A stretch of 64,000 bases of DNA from Kitasatospora purpeofusca (GCF_000718025.1 NZ_JODS01000031.1:124001-188000), one strand, 5' to 3'. Positions 8,062 through 17,851 are shown, numbered from the stretch's first letter. Translations and numbers: made by a program. The notes: generated by a model from the letters alone, not told the origin.

Positions 8062-9115
8062 CGGGGTTGCTCCGAAAGAGAGGTGGCGTTGTCCGGGTGG
8101 AGCCGGGCCCGCCAGTCCGGGCTGTGGTGGCAGGCGGCGGCGTGCGCCTCCGGACCGGTGGCGGGGACCGCGAGGCCCGGCCCGAGCTCCGGGACCGCCG
8201 CGCAGGCCGCGTCCGCGAACGGGCACCGGTGCGCGAACCCGCAGCCCCCGCCCGGGACGGCGGCCCCGGCCGGCGCCCGCAGCAGCCGCAGAACCGTCCG
8301 CCGCGCGGGGTCCGGTCCCGGCGCCGAGGCGGCCAGCAGCGCGCTGTACGGGTGCAGCGGCCGGTCCAGCACCGCCTCCGCCGGGCCCTGCTCGACGATC
8401 CGGCCCCGGTAGAGCACGGCGATCCGGTCGGCGATCCCGGCCAGCGAGTCGAGGTCGTGCGAGATCACCACGACGGCCAGGCCCAGTTCGTGGCGGAGCC
8501 GGTCCAGCAGGCGCAGCACGTGGTTGCGGTTGGAGACGTCCAGGGCGCTGACCGGTTCGTCGGCCAGCAGCAGCCGGGGCCGTCCGACGATCGCCCGGGC
8601 CAGGGCGACCCGCTGGCGCTGGCCGCCCGACAGCGCGCCGGGGGTGCGGGAGGCCAGCGCGGCGTCCAGGCCGACCCGGTCGAGCGCCTCCCGCACCCTC
8701 GGCCCGCGCTCGGCGCGGGGGACGCCGGCCACGGCGAGCGGTTCGCCGACGAGGCGGGCCACCGTCAGATCCGGGTCGAGGGAGCGCAGCGGGTCCTGGA
8801 ACATGTACTGGACGGTCCCGGAACGCCGCGCCGTCCGCAGCGAGCGGCCGCGCAGGGTGGCGCGGTCCCCGCCGTCGACCGTGATCCGGCCGCCGGTGAC
8901 GGGGGCGAGCCCCGCCACGGCCCGGGCGAGGGTGGTCTTCCCGGATCCGGTCTCGCCGATGAGGCCCAGGATCTCCCCGGAGCGTGCCTCCAGGTCGACA
9001 CCGCCGAGCACGGTGGTGCGGCCGTAGCGGACCTCCAGGCGCTCGATCCGCAGGGCGGGGGAGCCGACGGCGGGCGTCGGCCCGTCCGTGATCGCCGAGG
9101 CGATGGCGGTGATGC

Positions 9116-9119
<4 letters not shown>
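8058..9119 (-). CDS. oligopeptide-type ABC transporter ATP-binding protein (DppF-like)
   Basis: 353-aa ATPase. Walker A GETGSGKTT, Q-loop YMFQDPLRSLDP, signature LSGGQRQRVALARAI, Walker B LLLADEPVSALD, H-loop VVISHDLDS. It ends with the oligopeptide-ABC C-terminal extension, which has the Cys pattern CGFAHRCPFADAAC. It should pair with the DppD-like ATPase upstream to power the two permeases. Start 9119 overlaps the upstream stop (ATGA). Confidence 0.93.
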
Positions 9120-10241
<1,122 letters not shown>

Positions 10242-10261
<20 letters not shown>

Positions 10262-11294
10262 GGTCGTGCTCCTTCCGGTCCGGCACGGACGGGGCTGGCC
10301 CGGTCGAGTCCGCGCCCGGCGCGGACGGCACGCCCTGCACGGACGGCACGCCCTGCACGGACGGCACGCCCCGCACGGACGGGCCGCTCTGCCCAGACGG
10401 GCCGCCCTGCACGGACGGCCCACCCGACGCGGCACGCCTCCCGGCGACCCGGCGGGCGCGGGCGGTGGCCGGAGCGGCGCCCGTCCGGTCGCTGTCGGCG
10501 AGGACGTCGGCCAGCAGGTTCAGCGCCCCGACGGTGAGCATGATCAGCACGGCGGGCGGGATCGGCGCCCACGGCTGCTGGGCGAGGAAGCCGAGGTCGC
10601 TGGCGAGCATGCCGCCCCAGGTCGGCGCGGGCGGCTGCACGCCGATCCCGAGGAAGGTGAGGGAGGAGACCGTGAGCAGACCGGTGGCCAGCGCGTGCGC
10701 GGTGGTGACGGCGACGGTCGGCAGTACCTTGCGCCAGATGTGCACCCGCAGGATCCAGGACCGGGAGGCGCCCATCAGCTCGGCGGCCTCGACGTACTGG
10801 GCGCGGTCCAGGCCGAGCGCGGCGGCCCGGGTGACGCGGAAGAACAGCGGCGCGAGCAGGACGCCGAGCGCCAGCATCGCCTGGTGCAGCCCGTTGCCGA
10901 GCAGGCCGACGGCGGCGATCGCGAAGAGCGTGAACGGCAGCGTCATCAGGGAGTCCACGGCGCGCAGGGCCAGCCAGGACCCGGCCGGGCCGAACCGTAC
11001 CGACAGCAGTCCGGGAACGACCCCGAGCAGGGCGGCGACGGCCACCGCCTCGACGGCGGCGAGCACGGACAGCCCGGTGCCGGCCAGCAGTCGGCTCAGC
11101 ACGTCGCGGCCCAGGTAGTCGGTGCCCAGCAGGTGGTCCGCCGAGGGCCCGCCCAGGATGTGGGCGGTGTCCTGGGCGAGCGGGTCCGCCGGGGCGATCC
11201 GTCCGCCGAGCAGGGCGAGCAGCAGGACGAGGGCCAGGACGGCCAGCGCCGCGCGGGCGACGGGCACCCGCAGCGAGGCGCGCAGCGTGTTCAC
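10242..11294 (-). CDS. ABC transporter permease (DppC-like) with repeat-bearing C-terminal tail
   Basis: 350-aa inner-membrane permease. An N-terminal helix is followed by HILGGPSADHLLGTDYLGRD, typical of DppC/OppC, four more helices, and the EAA-type loop EAAELMGASRSWILRVHI. The start is GTG at 11294, overlapping the upstream stop as GTGA with GGGAGGG upstream. The C-terminal ~60 residues are abnormal for the family: a Gly-Val-Pro-Ser-Val-Gln repeat from six 18-nt units (10323-10430), predicted cytoplasmic. Confidence 0.9.
10323..10430. repeat. 6 x 18-nt in-frame minisatellite in DppC-like permease
   Basis: The unit GGACGGCACGCCCTGCAC occurs twice perfectly (10323-10340, 10341-10358), once with one change, then in three more diverged copies to 10430. 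All preserve reading frame. Confidence 0.9.
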
Positions 11295-12364
11295 CTGTTC
11301 CCTCCCACAGCCAGTGCCGGCCCGGTCCGCTTCGTCGCGCGCCCCTCCGGCCGAGGCCCGCGCCGGGCGACCGGGTTGAGGGCGAACAGCACGGCGTCGA
11401 CGGCCAGATTGGCGACGAGCACCACCGCGACGGTGACCAGCAGGGTGCCCTGGATCACCGGCACGTCGTGCTGCTCGGCCGCCCGGAGCGAGAGTTGGGC
11501 GATCCCCGGCAGGTTGAAGATCCGCTCGGTGACCACGGCGCCGCCGATGAGCACCGGCACGCTCATGCCGAGCACGGTGAAGGCCGGACCGGCCGCGTTC
11601 CGCAGCGCGTGGCCGAACAGCACCCGGCGTCCGGACAGTCCGCGCATCAGGGCGCCGGTCGCGTAGTTCCGGCGCAGCTCCGCGACCAGCGACGTCCGCA
11701 GTTGGCGGGCGATGCCGGCGGCGGCGTCCAGGCTGAGGGCGAGGGCCGGCAGCAGGGCGAACCGCAGCCACTCGCCCGGCTGTTGGGAGAACGGCACATA
11801 CCCGCCGGAGGGCAGCAGCCGCAGCTGGACGGCGACCAGGGTGATCAGGCCGATCGCGATCACGAAGGCGGGCAGGGTGCCGAGGAGGGTGCAGACGGCG
11901 GTGACCGTGCGGTCCAGCCGGCCGCCGTTGCTCAGTGCCGCCGCGACACCGGCCGCGCCGCCCAGGAGGACGGCGAGCAGCAGGGCGAGGCCGGCGATGG
12001 AGAGGTCGACCGGGAGCGCGGTGGTGATCGAGTCGGCGACCGGCACGGTGGTGAACCAGGAGGTCCCGAGGTCGCCGCCGACCGCGTCGAGCAGCCAGTC
12101 GCCGTACTGCGCGGCCAGCGGCCGGTCCAGGCCGAACTCGTGGTCCAGCCGGGCGATGTCGGCCGCGGTGGCGGTCTCGCCGAGGACGGCGGCGGCCGGG
12201 TTGGCGTCCGAGACGGCGCCGAGGCCGAAGGTGAGCAGCGAGGAGAGCAGGAAGACGGTGACCGTGCTCCCGAGCACCCGCCCCAGCGGGCGCGGGGCGC
12301 GCGCCGCCCGGCGGGCGAGGGGCCCCGCGCGCCAGGCGCCCGCGCGGGGCAGGACGGCGCTCAC
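11291..12364 (-). CDS. ABC transporter permease (DppB-like)
   Basis: 357-aa permease. The first membrane helix (VFLLSSLLTFGLGAV) precedes a periplasmic domain containing DIARLDHEFGLDRPLAAQYG and GDLGTSWFTTVPVADSI, a hallmark of DppB/OppB proteins. Five further helices follow, with the EAA-like segment NYATGALMRGLSGRRVLF and a final GGAVVTERIFNLPGI motif. The GTG start (12364) overlaps the solute-binding protein stop (GTGA), so translation is probably coupled. Confidence 0.93.
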   Translation of the reverse strand: MSAVLPRAGAWRAGPLARRAARAPRPLGRVLGSTVTVFLLSSLLTFGLGAVSDANPAAAVLGETATAADIARLDHEFGLDRPLAAQYGDWLLDAVGGDLGTSWFTTVPVADSITTALPVDLSIAGLALLLAVLLGGAAGVAAALSNGGRLDRTVTAVCTLLGTLPAFVIAIGLITLVAVQLRLLPSGGYVPFSQQPGEWLRFALLPALALSLDAAAGIARQLRTSLVAELRRNYATGALMRGLSGRRVLFGHALRNAAGPAFTVLGMSVPVLIGGAVVTERIFNLPGIAQLSLRAAEQHDVPVIQGTLLVTVAVVLVANLAVDAVLFALNPVARRGPRPEGRATKRTGPALAVGGNR

Positions 12365-13911
12365 GACGCGGTCACCCCCTCGAACCGCTGCACCGCCGTG
12401 AAGGCCGGGATCGGCGAGACGGACTTCCGCCGGGCCAGCAGCCGGGGGACGCTGTACAGGAAGGTGTTGGGCATCGTGCGCACCGCGAGCGCGGTCGCCG
12501 CCCGGAGCGCCTTCGGGTACTCCGGCGAGTCCAGCGGGGTGCGCGAGACCTGCTCGACGGCGGCGGCCAGCTCCGGCGGGGTGCGCCGGCCCGGGTTCAT
12601 CAGGCCCTGCTCGCCGAAGAGCACCTGGAAGGCCTGCGCGGCGGAGTCGCGGCCCGCGAACTGGTCGGTGAACAGGGCCTTGGCGTGCTGGATGTAGACG
12701 ATCTGGGTGGCCTGCGCCGCCGGGACCACGTCGATGGTGGCCCGGATGCCGACCTCCTTCAGCTGCGCCTGGAGCTGCTCGGGCAGTCCCTGCGCGGCCG
12801 TGGTGGTCAGGGTGAGGTCGACGCCGTCTGGGTGGCCGGCCTCGGTGAGCAGCGCGCGCGCCTTCGCCGGGTCGTACCGGTAGAGGTCGGCCGAGGCGGG
12901 GTCGTAACCGACGTAACCCTTGGGGAACGGCTGGTGGTTGACCTCGCCGTAGCCGAACAGCTGGGTCTTGAGCAGGGCCTCCCGGTCGATCGCGAACTTG
13001 AGCGCCTCGACCACCTTGGGGTTGTCGAACGGCGTCTTCTCGATGTTGACGTCCAGCACCGCCACCACCAGGGACGGGATCACCTGGACCTCCAGGCCCG
13101 CCGCCTTGGCCGCGGCGACCTGGCTGCCCGGGATCTGGGCCACGTCGAACTGTCCGGACTGGAGCCCGGCGACCACGGTGGCGGCGTCCGGCAGCGGATA
13201 GAGCTCGAAGTTCTCCAGCTTGATGGCGGTCGCGTCCCAGTAGGCGGGGTTGCGCCGCAGCACGGCCTTGGCGTTCTGGGTGTAGGAGGTGAGGGTGAAC
13301 GGCCCGGCGCCGGCCGGGCGGGTGGCCAGCCCGGCGGCGTCCGACTCGAAGGCCTTCGGGTTGACGACCATGCCGGTCTTGCCGGCCAGCAGGTTGGGTA
13401 TCTGGTAGTCGGGCCGGGAGAGTTCGAGCAGCACGGTCTGCGCGTCGGGGGCGGACACCTCGCGGATGCTGGTGAGCTGCGGGGCGACCAGGGACTTGGC
13501 TTCGGTGCGGCCGCGGTCCAGGCTCTTCTTGACGGCCGAGGCGTCCAGCGGGGTGCCGTCGGAGAAGGTCAGCCCGGGGCGCAGGGTGAAGGTGACCGAG
13601 GTGCCGTCGGCGCTGAACTTCCAGGCCGAGGCCAGGGCCGGTACGGCGGTGCCCTGTTCGTCGAGCTTGGTGAGGCCCGCGTAGACCAGCGACAGGGAGT
13701 GGACGTCCCAGCCCGCCGAGGAGAACACCGGGTCCCACGAAGTCGGCAGCGCCCAGCCCCACTTGAGGGTGCCGCCGGCGGTGGACCCGCCCGTCCCGGC
13801 CTGCCCGGGGTCGCCGCACGCGGCGAGGGCGAACGAGGCGCCGAGGCCCAGGCCGAGGCCGAGCAGGGAACGTCTGCCGAGCAGCGGGCGGTCGCTGGAG
13901 GAGCTGGTCAT
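12361..13911 (-). CDS. ABC transporter solute-binding lipoprotein (SBP_bac_5)
   Basis: 516-aa family-5 (oligopeptide/nickel/opine type) binding protein. The signal combines a Tat-like RRSLLGLG motif with lipobox LAAC, so the mature protein is a membrane-anchored lipoprotein beginning at Cys32. Conserved family segments include SFTLRPGLTFSDGTPLDAS-type sequence around residue 100 and NLLAGKTGMVV. Families of this type carry peptides, glycosides, nickel or opines. Sulfur oxygenases downstream suggest a peptidic or otherwise bulky organosulfur ligand, not a simple sulfonate, which is usually carried by SsuABC. It is the first structural gene after the leader. Confidence 0.92.
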   Translation of the reverse strand: MTSSSSDRPLLGRRSLLGLGLGLGASFALAACGDPGQAGTGGSTAGGTLKWGWALPTSWDPVFSSAGWDVHSLSLVYAGLTKLDEQGTAVPALASAWKFSADGTSVTFTLRPGLTFSDGTPLDASAVKKSLDRGRTEAKSLVAPQLTSIREVSAPDAQTVLLELSRPDYQIPNLLAGKTGMVVNPKAFESDAAGLATRPAGAGPFTLTSYTQNAKAVLRRNPAYWDATAIKLENFELYPLPDAATVVAGLQSGQFDVAQIPGSQVAAAKAAGLEVQVIPSLVVAVLDVNIEKTPFDNPKVVEALKFAIDREALLKTQLFGYGEVNHQPFPKGYVGYDPASADLYRYDPAKARALLTEAGHPDGVDLTLTTTAAQGLPEQLQAQLKEVGIRATIDVVPAAQATQIVYIQHAKALFTDQFAGRDSAAQAFQVLFGEQGLMNPGRRTPPELAAAVEQVSRTPLDSPEYPKALRAATALAVRTMPNTFLYSVPRLLARRKSVSPIPAFTAVQRFEGVTAS

Positions 13912-14280
13912 GACGGTCGGTCACCTTTCGGAGGGTGCGCGGCAGTTCCGGCTGCAGGCACGGCGCGGGAACGGGTACGGTCGCGGGCCGGAGCGCGGGA
14001 TCGGGGCAGGGCGGTGGGTGGAGCGACGGCGCGCGGGGAGGCGGCGCCGGGAAGGCACGGTGGGCGGCGCGGACGGGCCGACGGGCGGCGCCGAGGGCCG
14101 GGAGCGCGTGGGAGACGCAGGGGGGTGGCGGTCGGCCGGGGGAGAGGGCCGGTCGGCCGGGAACCCGGGGCCCGGGCGCCGGGTTCAGGGCCCGAAGCGC
14201 CGGGGGTCAGGGTTCGTACGAGCGGTTCGCCCGGGCGGGCCGGGGCTCGGCGGCGTCTTGGCCGCCAGGTCCGGACGCGG
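13912..14280 (-). promoter_or_regulatory. mRNA leader between leader peptide and solute-binding protein
   Basis: About 370 nt of GC-rich untranslated mRNA with no other convincing gene. It holds a perfect 8-bp hairpin GAACCCGG/CCGGGTTC (14161-14168, 14179-14186) that could be part of an attenuator controlled by translation of the upstream leader peptide. The exact terminator/antiterminator fold cannot be decided by eye. Confidence 0.45.
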
Positions 14281-14355
14281 TCAACAACTGTGGGTGCTGC
14301 TGGTGCGTCGGTGACTCGTCCAGCGGCGCACCGGGAGGGGGTGCGTGGAGGTCAT
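14281..14355 (-). CDS. candidate 24-aa leader peptide ending in Cys (sulfur attenuator)
   Basis: Short frame from ATG at 14355 to TGA at 14281. The peptide ends VRRWTSHRRTSSTHSC: Arg/His-rich with the only Cys as last codon. Streptomycetes carry many such short peptides, typically Arg-rich and ending in or near Cys, ahead of sulfur-assimilation operons, where stalling at the Cys codon is thought to control attenuation. The promoter at 14362-14391 would start transcription at or next to this ATG, so the frame would be read from a leaderless mRNA. Existence is inferred from position and composition. Confidence 0.6.
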   Translation of the reverse strand: MTSTHPLPVRRWTSHRRTSSTHSC

Positions 14356-14361
14356 GGACTC

Positions 14362-14391
14362 ATCCTGGCCAGGTCAGCGGCCTGCTGTCAA
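14362..14391 (-). promoter_or_regulatory. promoter of the organosulfur operon
   Basis: Reading on the minus strand: -35 TTGACA (14391-14386), 18-nt spacer, -10 CAGGAT (14367-14362). The start point should fall at about 14355, the leader-peptide ATG. The -35 is a perfect consensus, rare for this genome type. Confidence 0.7.
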
Positions 14392-14392
14392 T

Positions 14393-14410
14393 GGACACCA
14401 AAAGGTGTCC
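14393..14410. promoter_or_regulatory. perfect 18-bp palindromic operator (candidate Rrf2 site)
   Basis: GGACACCAAAAGGTGTCC: perfect 7-bp arms and an AAAA centre, ending one base upstream of the -35 TTGACA. An imperfect copy (13 of 18 identical when reversed) overlaps the cupin promoter at 16057-16074. The adjacent Rrf2 regulator is the natural candidate to bind both. Confidence 0.7.
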
Positions 14411-14490
14411 CTTTGCTTCGGGGGGTGCCGCAACACGCCCTCAATGTGCCGTTCACGCGGCACCGTTGCGACGTCCACGGAGCGCCGTTG

Positions 14491-14512
14491 CGGCGGCGGG
14501 ATCCGGCCGCCG
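14491..14512 (-). terminator. possible terminator of the rrf2-dsbA operon
   Basis: CGGCGGC (14491-14497) and GCCGCCG (14506-14512) form a 7-bp hairpin about 75 nt after the DsbA-like stop. No T-tract. The rest of 14411-14588 shows nothing else. Confidence 0.35.
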
Positions 14513-14588
14513 CGCCGAGCGCGGGGCGGCGCCGTGTGACGTCTTCGTCCCGTTCGGCGGCGCGGGCCCTCGGTCGGTGGCGGGGAGG

Positions 14589-15566
14589 TCAGCGGGCGGC
14601 GGGGGAGCGGTGGGCCGCCACGACGGCCGGGCCGGAACGCTCCTGCGGGTGGAGGACGACGTCCCCGTTCGCGGTCGGCACGCGCCGGGCGCCGGCCGGC
14701 AGCCCTCCGGCCGCTCCGGCCAGCTCGGGACCGGTCAGGCTCCGGTACCGCTCCAACAGCTCCTCCGCGGTGGGGACGCGGTCCGCCGGCGGCAGCGGCG
14801 CGGGGGAGACCGCGGCCAGCGCGCTCCGGTACTCGTCCGCGCTCCGCCACCCCGGCACCACCCGGCGCCCGCCCGGCCCGGTGAACACCACGGTCGGCAG
14901 CGCGTACCGGTGGCCGCCGTCCTCGGTCTCCTTCGCCGCTCCCGGGTGGGGTCCGTCCCCGCGCAGTCCGATCACCTCCGGCAGCGGCCGCCGGGCCTCG
15001 GCACGGTCGCGCAGCACCCGCTCGCGGACGGCCGCGGAGGCCAGGTCGGCCCGCAGCCGCGGCTCGTCGAGGCCGGGTACCCCGGCCACCGCCGCGAGCA
15101 CCCGCTCGGGGGTGTCGGCCGGCTCGCCGAGGACGAACACGCTCTCCCGCAGCCGGCGCAGCACCCGGTCGGCGACCAGCGGACCCTGCGCCTCGGCGGC
15201 GGCCGCCGCCAGCGAGGACGGCCAGCTGCTCGCCGCCACCCAGCCCAGCCGGGCGGCCCTCGGCGCGCCCGCGTGGTCGGTGATCCGCTGGACGTACCCG
15301 GCGTACCAGGCCGTCTCGGCGGCCGGGTCCGGCGCGGGCTCCTCGTCCTCGTCGAACAGGACCCCGAAGACCCTGCGGTGCCGGCAGCGGCCCTCCGCCT
15401 CGCGCAGCAGCGCCCGCAGTCTCGGCTCGGCCGCCCAGGACCACGGGCACATCGGGTCGGTGTACTCCACGACCTCGACCTCGACCGCGACCGTAGCGAC
15501 CTCGCCCGCAGTGGCCGCGGCCGTGCCCCAGGCTTCGACCCCGGCTTCGCCCTCGTCCCCGCTCAC
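14589..15566 (-). CDS. DsbA-family oxidoreductase-like protein (CPWS active site)
   Basis: 325-aa thioredoxin-fold protein of the DsbA/FrnE group. The active-site segment is VEYTDPMCPWSW at residues ~35-45: the usual CxxC is CPWS, so only one Cys is present and a glutathione-transferase-like or isomerase-like role is as likely as disulfide exchange. The cis-Pro region is RYALPTVVF. No signal peptide, so cytoplasmic. GTG start at 15566 overlaps the Rrf2 stop (GTGA), so both are made from one mRNA. The link to a sulfur regulator suggests a thiol-handling role. Confidence 0.82.
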   Translation of the reverse strand: MSGDEGEAGVEAWGTAAATAGEVATVAVEVEVVEYTDPMCPWSWAAEPRLRALLREAEGRCRHRRVFGVLFDEDEEPAPDPAAETAWYAGYVQRITDHAGAPRAARLGWVAASSWPSSLAAAAAEAQGPLVADRVLRRLRESVFVLGEPADTPERVLAAVAGVPGLDEPRLRADLASAAVRERVLRDRAEARRPLPEVIGLRGDGPHPGAAKETEDGGHRYALPTVVFTGPGGRRVVPGWRSADEYRSALAAVSPAPLPPADRVPTAEELLERYRSLTGPELAGAAGGLPAGARRVPTANGDVVLHPQERSGPAVVAAHRSPAAR

Positions 15567-15982
15567 GCGGTCGCCACCCGGACGCCGGAACGCACCAGTT
15601 GGGCCACCGTCGTGCCCGAGAGGATCTCCACGGCGCGCTCCTCGACGCTGCGCCAGACCGACGGCAGTCCGCGCGCGGGGCCTGGGTAGTCGAGTCCGGC
15701 CAGCGGTTCGCCGCGCAGCGTGATCACCTCGCCGTCCACCGCGCGCACCACGTCCAGCAGGGTGATCTCCTCGGCCGTCCGGCCGAGCCAGTAGCCGCCC
15801 TCGCAGCCGCGCTGGCTGCGGACCAGCCCGGCCCGCCGCAGTTCGCCCACCACGGACTTGAGGAACCGGAACGGGATGCCCTGGGAGGCGGCGATGGCCT
15901 CGCAGGTGAGTGGGCGCGACGTGTCGCAGGCGAGCTCGACCAGAGCCCGGGCGGCGTAGTCGGCCTTGGCGGATATGTGCAT
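15563..15982 (-). CDS. Rrf2-family transcriptional regulator (CymR/IscR-like)
   Basis: 139-aa winged-helix regulator: MHISAKADYAARALVELA is the canonical Rrf2 start, followed by helix-turn-helix residues SQGIPFRFLKSVVGELRRAG and wing SQRGCEGGYWLGR. Rrf2 proteins include CymR (cysteine metabolism), IscR (Fe-S) and NsrR (NO). Only two Cys are visible and they are not spaced like the IscR cluster ligands, so a CymR-like sulfur sensor fits the context best. No ribosome binding site is seen and a promoter -10 ends 7 nt before the ATG, so the gene is probably leaderless. It is divergent from the cupin. Confidence 0.88.
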   Translation of the reverse strand: MHISAKADYAARALVELACDTSRPLTCEAIAASQGIPFRFLKSVVGELRRAGLVRSQRGCEGGYWLGRTAEEITLLDVVRAVDGEVITLRGEPLAGLDYPGPARGLPSVWRSVEERAVEILSGTTVAQLVRSGVRVATA

Positions 15983-15989
15983 GCACCCG

Positions 15990-16017
15990 AGTATCCCCCG
16001 GGCGGAGCGGTGCTCAA
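15990..16017 (-). promoter_or_regulatory. leaderless promoter of the Rrf2 gene
   Basis: Minus strand -35 TTGAGC (16017-16012), 16-nt spacer, -10 GATACT (15995-15990), 7 nt before the ATG. Confidence 0.55.
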
Positions 16018-16056
16018 GTCCCTTGTCCGCCAAGGGCGGGCCCGGTCGGCGGGAAA

Positions 16057-16074
16057 AGACACCTCTTGACATCC
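16057..16074. promoter_or_regulatory. second, imperfect copy of the sulfur-operon operator
   Basis: On the minus strand it reads GGATGTCAAGAGGTGTCT, matching the palindrome at 14393-14410 in 13 of 18 positions. It covers the -35 box of the cupin promoter, a position expected for repression. Confidence 0.55.
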
Positions 16075-16095
16075 TTTTGCCGCCGGGCCTAGCGT
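16066..16095 (+). promoter_or_regulatory. promoter of the cupin gene
   Basis: -35 TTGACA (16066-16071), 18-nt spacer, -10 TAGCGT (16090-16095), giving a ~110-nt leader before the cupin ATG. Confidence 0.6.
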
Positions 16096-16214
16096 CCGGT
16101 GACATCCCGGGGCGTGGGGCGCGGCCGGGAGAGGCACGGGAGACGCCGGGAGGCACCGGGAGACGCCGCCCCTACTGTCCTGCCGCCCAACTGCCCGCCC
16201 GACCCAGGAGCACC

Positions 16215-16775
16215 ATGTCCGCCGAACGCCACTCCCATTCCCACCCCCGCACCCCCGCGCCCGTCGCCGAGGACGCGGCCGTCGTCACCGAGGCCGGCAC
16301 CGGCTTCCACCCGCACCTGCACGCCACGGACGCCCCCGCCGGCACCGCCCTGCGGGCCCGGCTGCACCACATCCGCGCGGGTGAACTCGACGACGGCACC
16401 GCCCAGACCGGAGGGATGCGGCGCTTCGCCGCGATCAGCGGACGGACGGTCGGCTCGGAGAAGCTCTGGATGGGCCAGACCCACGTCGCCCCCGCGACCG
16501 CCTCCTCCGACCACCACCACGGCGAGTCCGAGACCGCGATCCACGTGGTCAGCGGACACCCCGAGTTCGTCTTCGTCGACGACTCGTCCGGCACGCCCGA
16601 GGAGATCCGCCTGCGCACGGGCCCGGGCGACTACATCTTCGTCCCGCCGTTCGTCCCGCACCGGGAGGAGAACCCGGACCCGGACGAGGAGGCGGTGGTC
16701 GTCATCGCCCGCAGCACCCAGGAAGCCATCGTGGTCAACCTCCCCGGCCTCTACGCGCTCGGCGACGGCGGCTGA
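16215..16775 (+). CDS. cupin domain-containing protein
   Basis: 186-aa single-cupin protein; ATG at 16215 with AGGAG upstream. Cupin motif 1 is SSDHHHGESETAIHVVSGHP and motif 2 is GPGDYIFVPPFVPHREENPD, giving the usual His/Glu metal site. Members include dioxygenases (cysteine dioxygenase belongs to the superfamily), isomerases and binding proteins, so the reaction is open. Control by the same operator as the organosulfur operon suggests a sulfur-linked job. It converges on the TauD-like gene, 19 nt away. Confidence 0.88.
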   Translation: MSAERHSHSHPRTPAPVAEDAAVVTEAGTGFHPHLHATDAPAGTALRARLHHIRAGELDDGTAQTGGMRRFAAISGRTVGSEKLWMGQTHVAPATASSDHHHGESETAIHVVSGHPEFVFVDDSSGTPEEIRLRTGPGDYIFVPPFVPHREENPDPDEEAVVVIARSTQEAIVVNLPGLYALGDGG

Positions 16776-16794
16776 CCCCGCCCGGCCCCGTTCC

Positions 16795-17673
16795 TCACCG
16801 GTCGGCGGGCCGGTCCGCCCAGACCCGGGCCAGACAGCGCCGCTCTCCCGGACCGGCGTGATCGACGAACCCGGTCCGCCCGTGCAGGACGGCCGTGTTG
16901 TCCAGGACCAGGAGGTCGCCCCGCCGCAACGGGACGCGCAGCACCGTCCCGGGGTCGGTGAGCACCCCGTGGAGGGTGTCCAGCGCCGCCTGCCGGCCCG
17001 GCGGGAACGGCCGGCCGGCCTCCTGCTGGCCGCGCTCGATCCAGTAGCGGTTGTACTGGACGTGCAGGCCGTGGCGGCGCTGCCGGAAGACCGGGGAGAC
17101 GCGGTCGAAGTCCGGTCCGCGCCCGAAGTGGAAGTCCTGGTACAGGTGGTGCAGCGCGGACGGGTCCTGCTCCGCGAGCCGGTCGTGGACGGCGCGGGCG
17201 CTGACCAGCAGCGACTCACCACCGGTCCGGGCGGGGCGGATGCACAGCAGGCCCAGCAGCCACGGCGACTCGGGGCCGTACGAGCGGTCGGTGTGCGGGT
17301 CGAGCGTCCTGGCGTCCCCCTCCCGCTGCCTGGCACGGTCGGCGGCCGAGAGCTCGACCGCCGGCGCGGTCTCGGCGGTGAGCAGGTCGTCCGCCGCCGG
17401 GCCCGCCGGGAGCGGCACCACCGTGCCCAGCCGCGCCGCGAAGCGCCGGCACAGCTCGGCGCACTCCGGATCGCCGAGCCCGTCCAGCTCCAGGCCGCGC
17501 ACCAGGGCCAGCCCCGGCCCGTGGCGCAGGGCGTGGGCGACGCGGGAGACGCTGCCGACCGGATCGGCCGTGCCGTCCGGTCCGCCCGGCGGCCACGGAA
17601 CGACCCAGTCCTGCTCGTCCAGAGTGTCGGGGGCCCAGGCCCGGGGCCCCGGCCCCTCGGCACGTCCCGTCAT
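16795..17673 (-). CDS. TauD/TfdA-like 2-oxoglutarate-dependent dioxygenase
   Basis: 292-aa non-heme iron oxygenase. The iron motif HxD is in LDPHTDRSYGPESP; the distal His is in LRRGDLLVLDNTAVLHGRTG; an Arg near the C-terminus (RRCLARVW) can bind 2-oxoglutarate. ATG at 17673 with GGGGAG upstream. TauD releases sulfite from taurine, but the wider family also includes clavaminate-synthase-like hydroxylases acting on amino acids. Near the sulfur regulon a desulfurizing role is attractive; the residues alone do not decide. Confidence 0.82.
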   Translation of the reverse strand: MTGRAEGPGPRAWAPDTLDEQDWVVPWPPGGPDGTADPVGSVSRVAHALRHGPGLALVRGLELDGLGDPECAELCRRFAARLGTVVPLPAGPAADDLLTAETAPAVELSAADRARQREGDARTLDPHTDRSYGPESPWLLGLLCIRPARTGGESLLVSARAVHDRLAEQDPSALHHLYQDFHFGRGPDFDRVSPVFRQRRHGLHVQYNRYWIERGQQEAGRPFPPGRQAALDTLHGVLTDPGTVLRVPLRRGDLLVLDNTAVLHGRTGFVDHAGPGERRCLARVWADRPADR

Positions 17674-17851
17674 CGGTGCTCCCCTTCTCCGCCGGGTGGC
17701 GCGCGCGGTCCGAGCGGGCTGCCGTCCGGACAGTCAGGCCGTGTCCACCAGCCGCACGAGCGGGAGTCCCGAGACGTTCTTCCCCGCCCCCCGAGGCGAA
17801 AACCCCGCCCCGACTGTCGCCGGGCGGTCCTTGCGGACCACGTACGGGATT

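Noticed and set aside
16099..16214. Possible second leader peptide before the cupin, starting GTG at the predicted transcript start
   Set aside because: The frame runs through the cupin start without a Cys-stop ending or conserved leader pattern.
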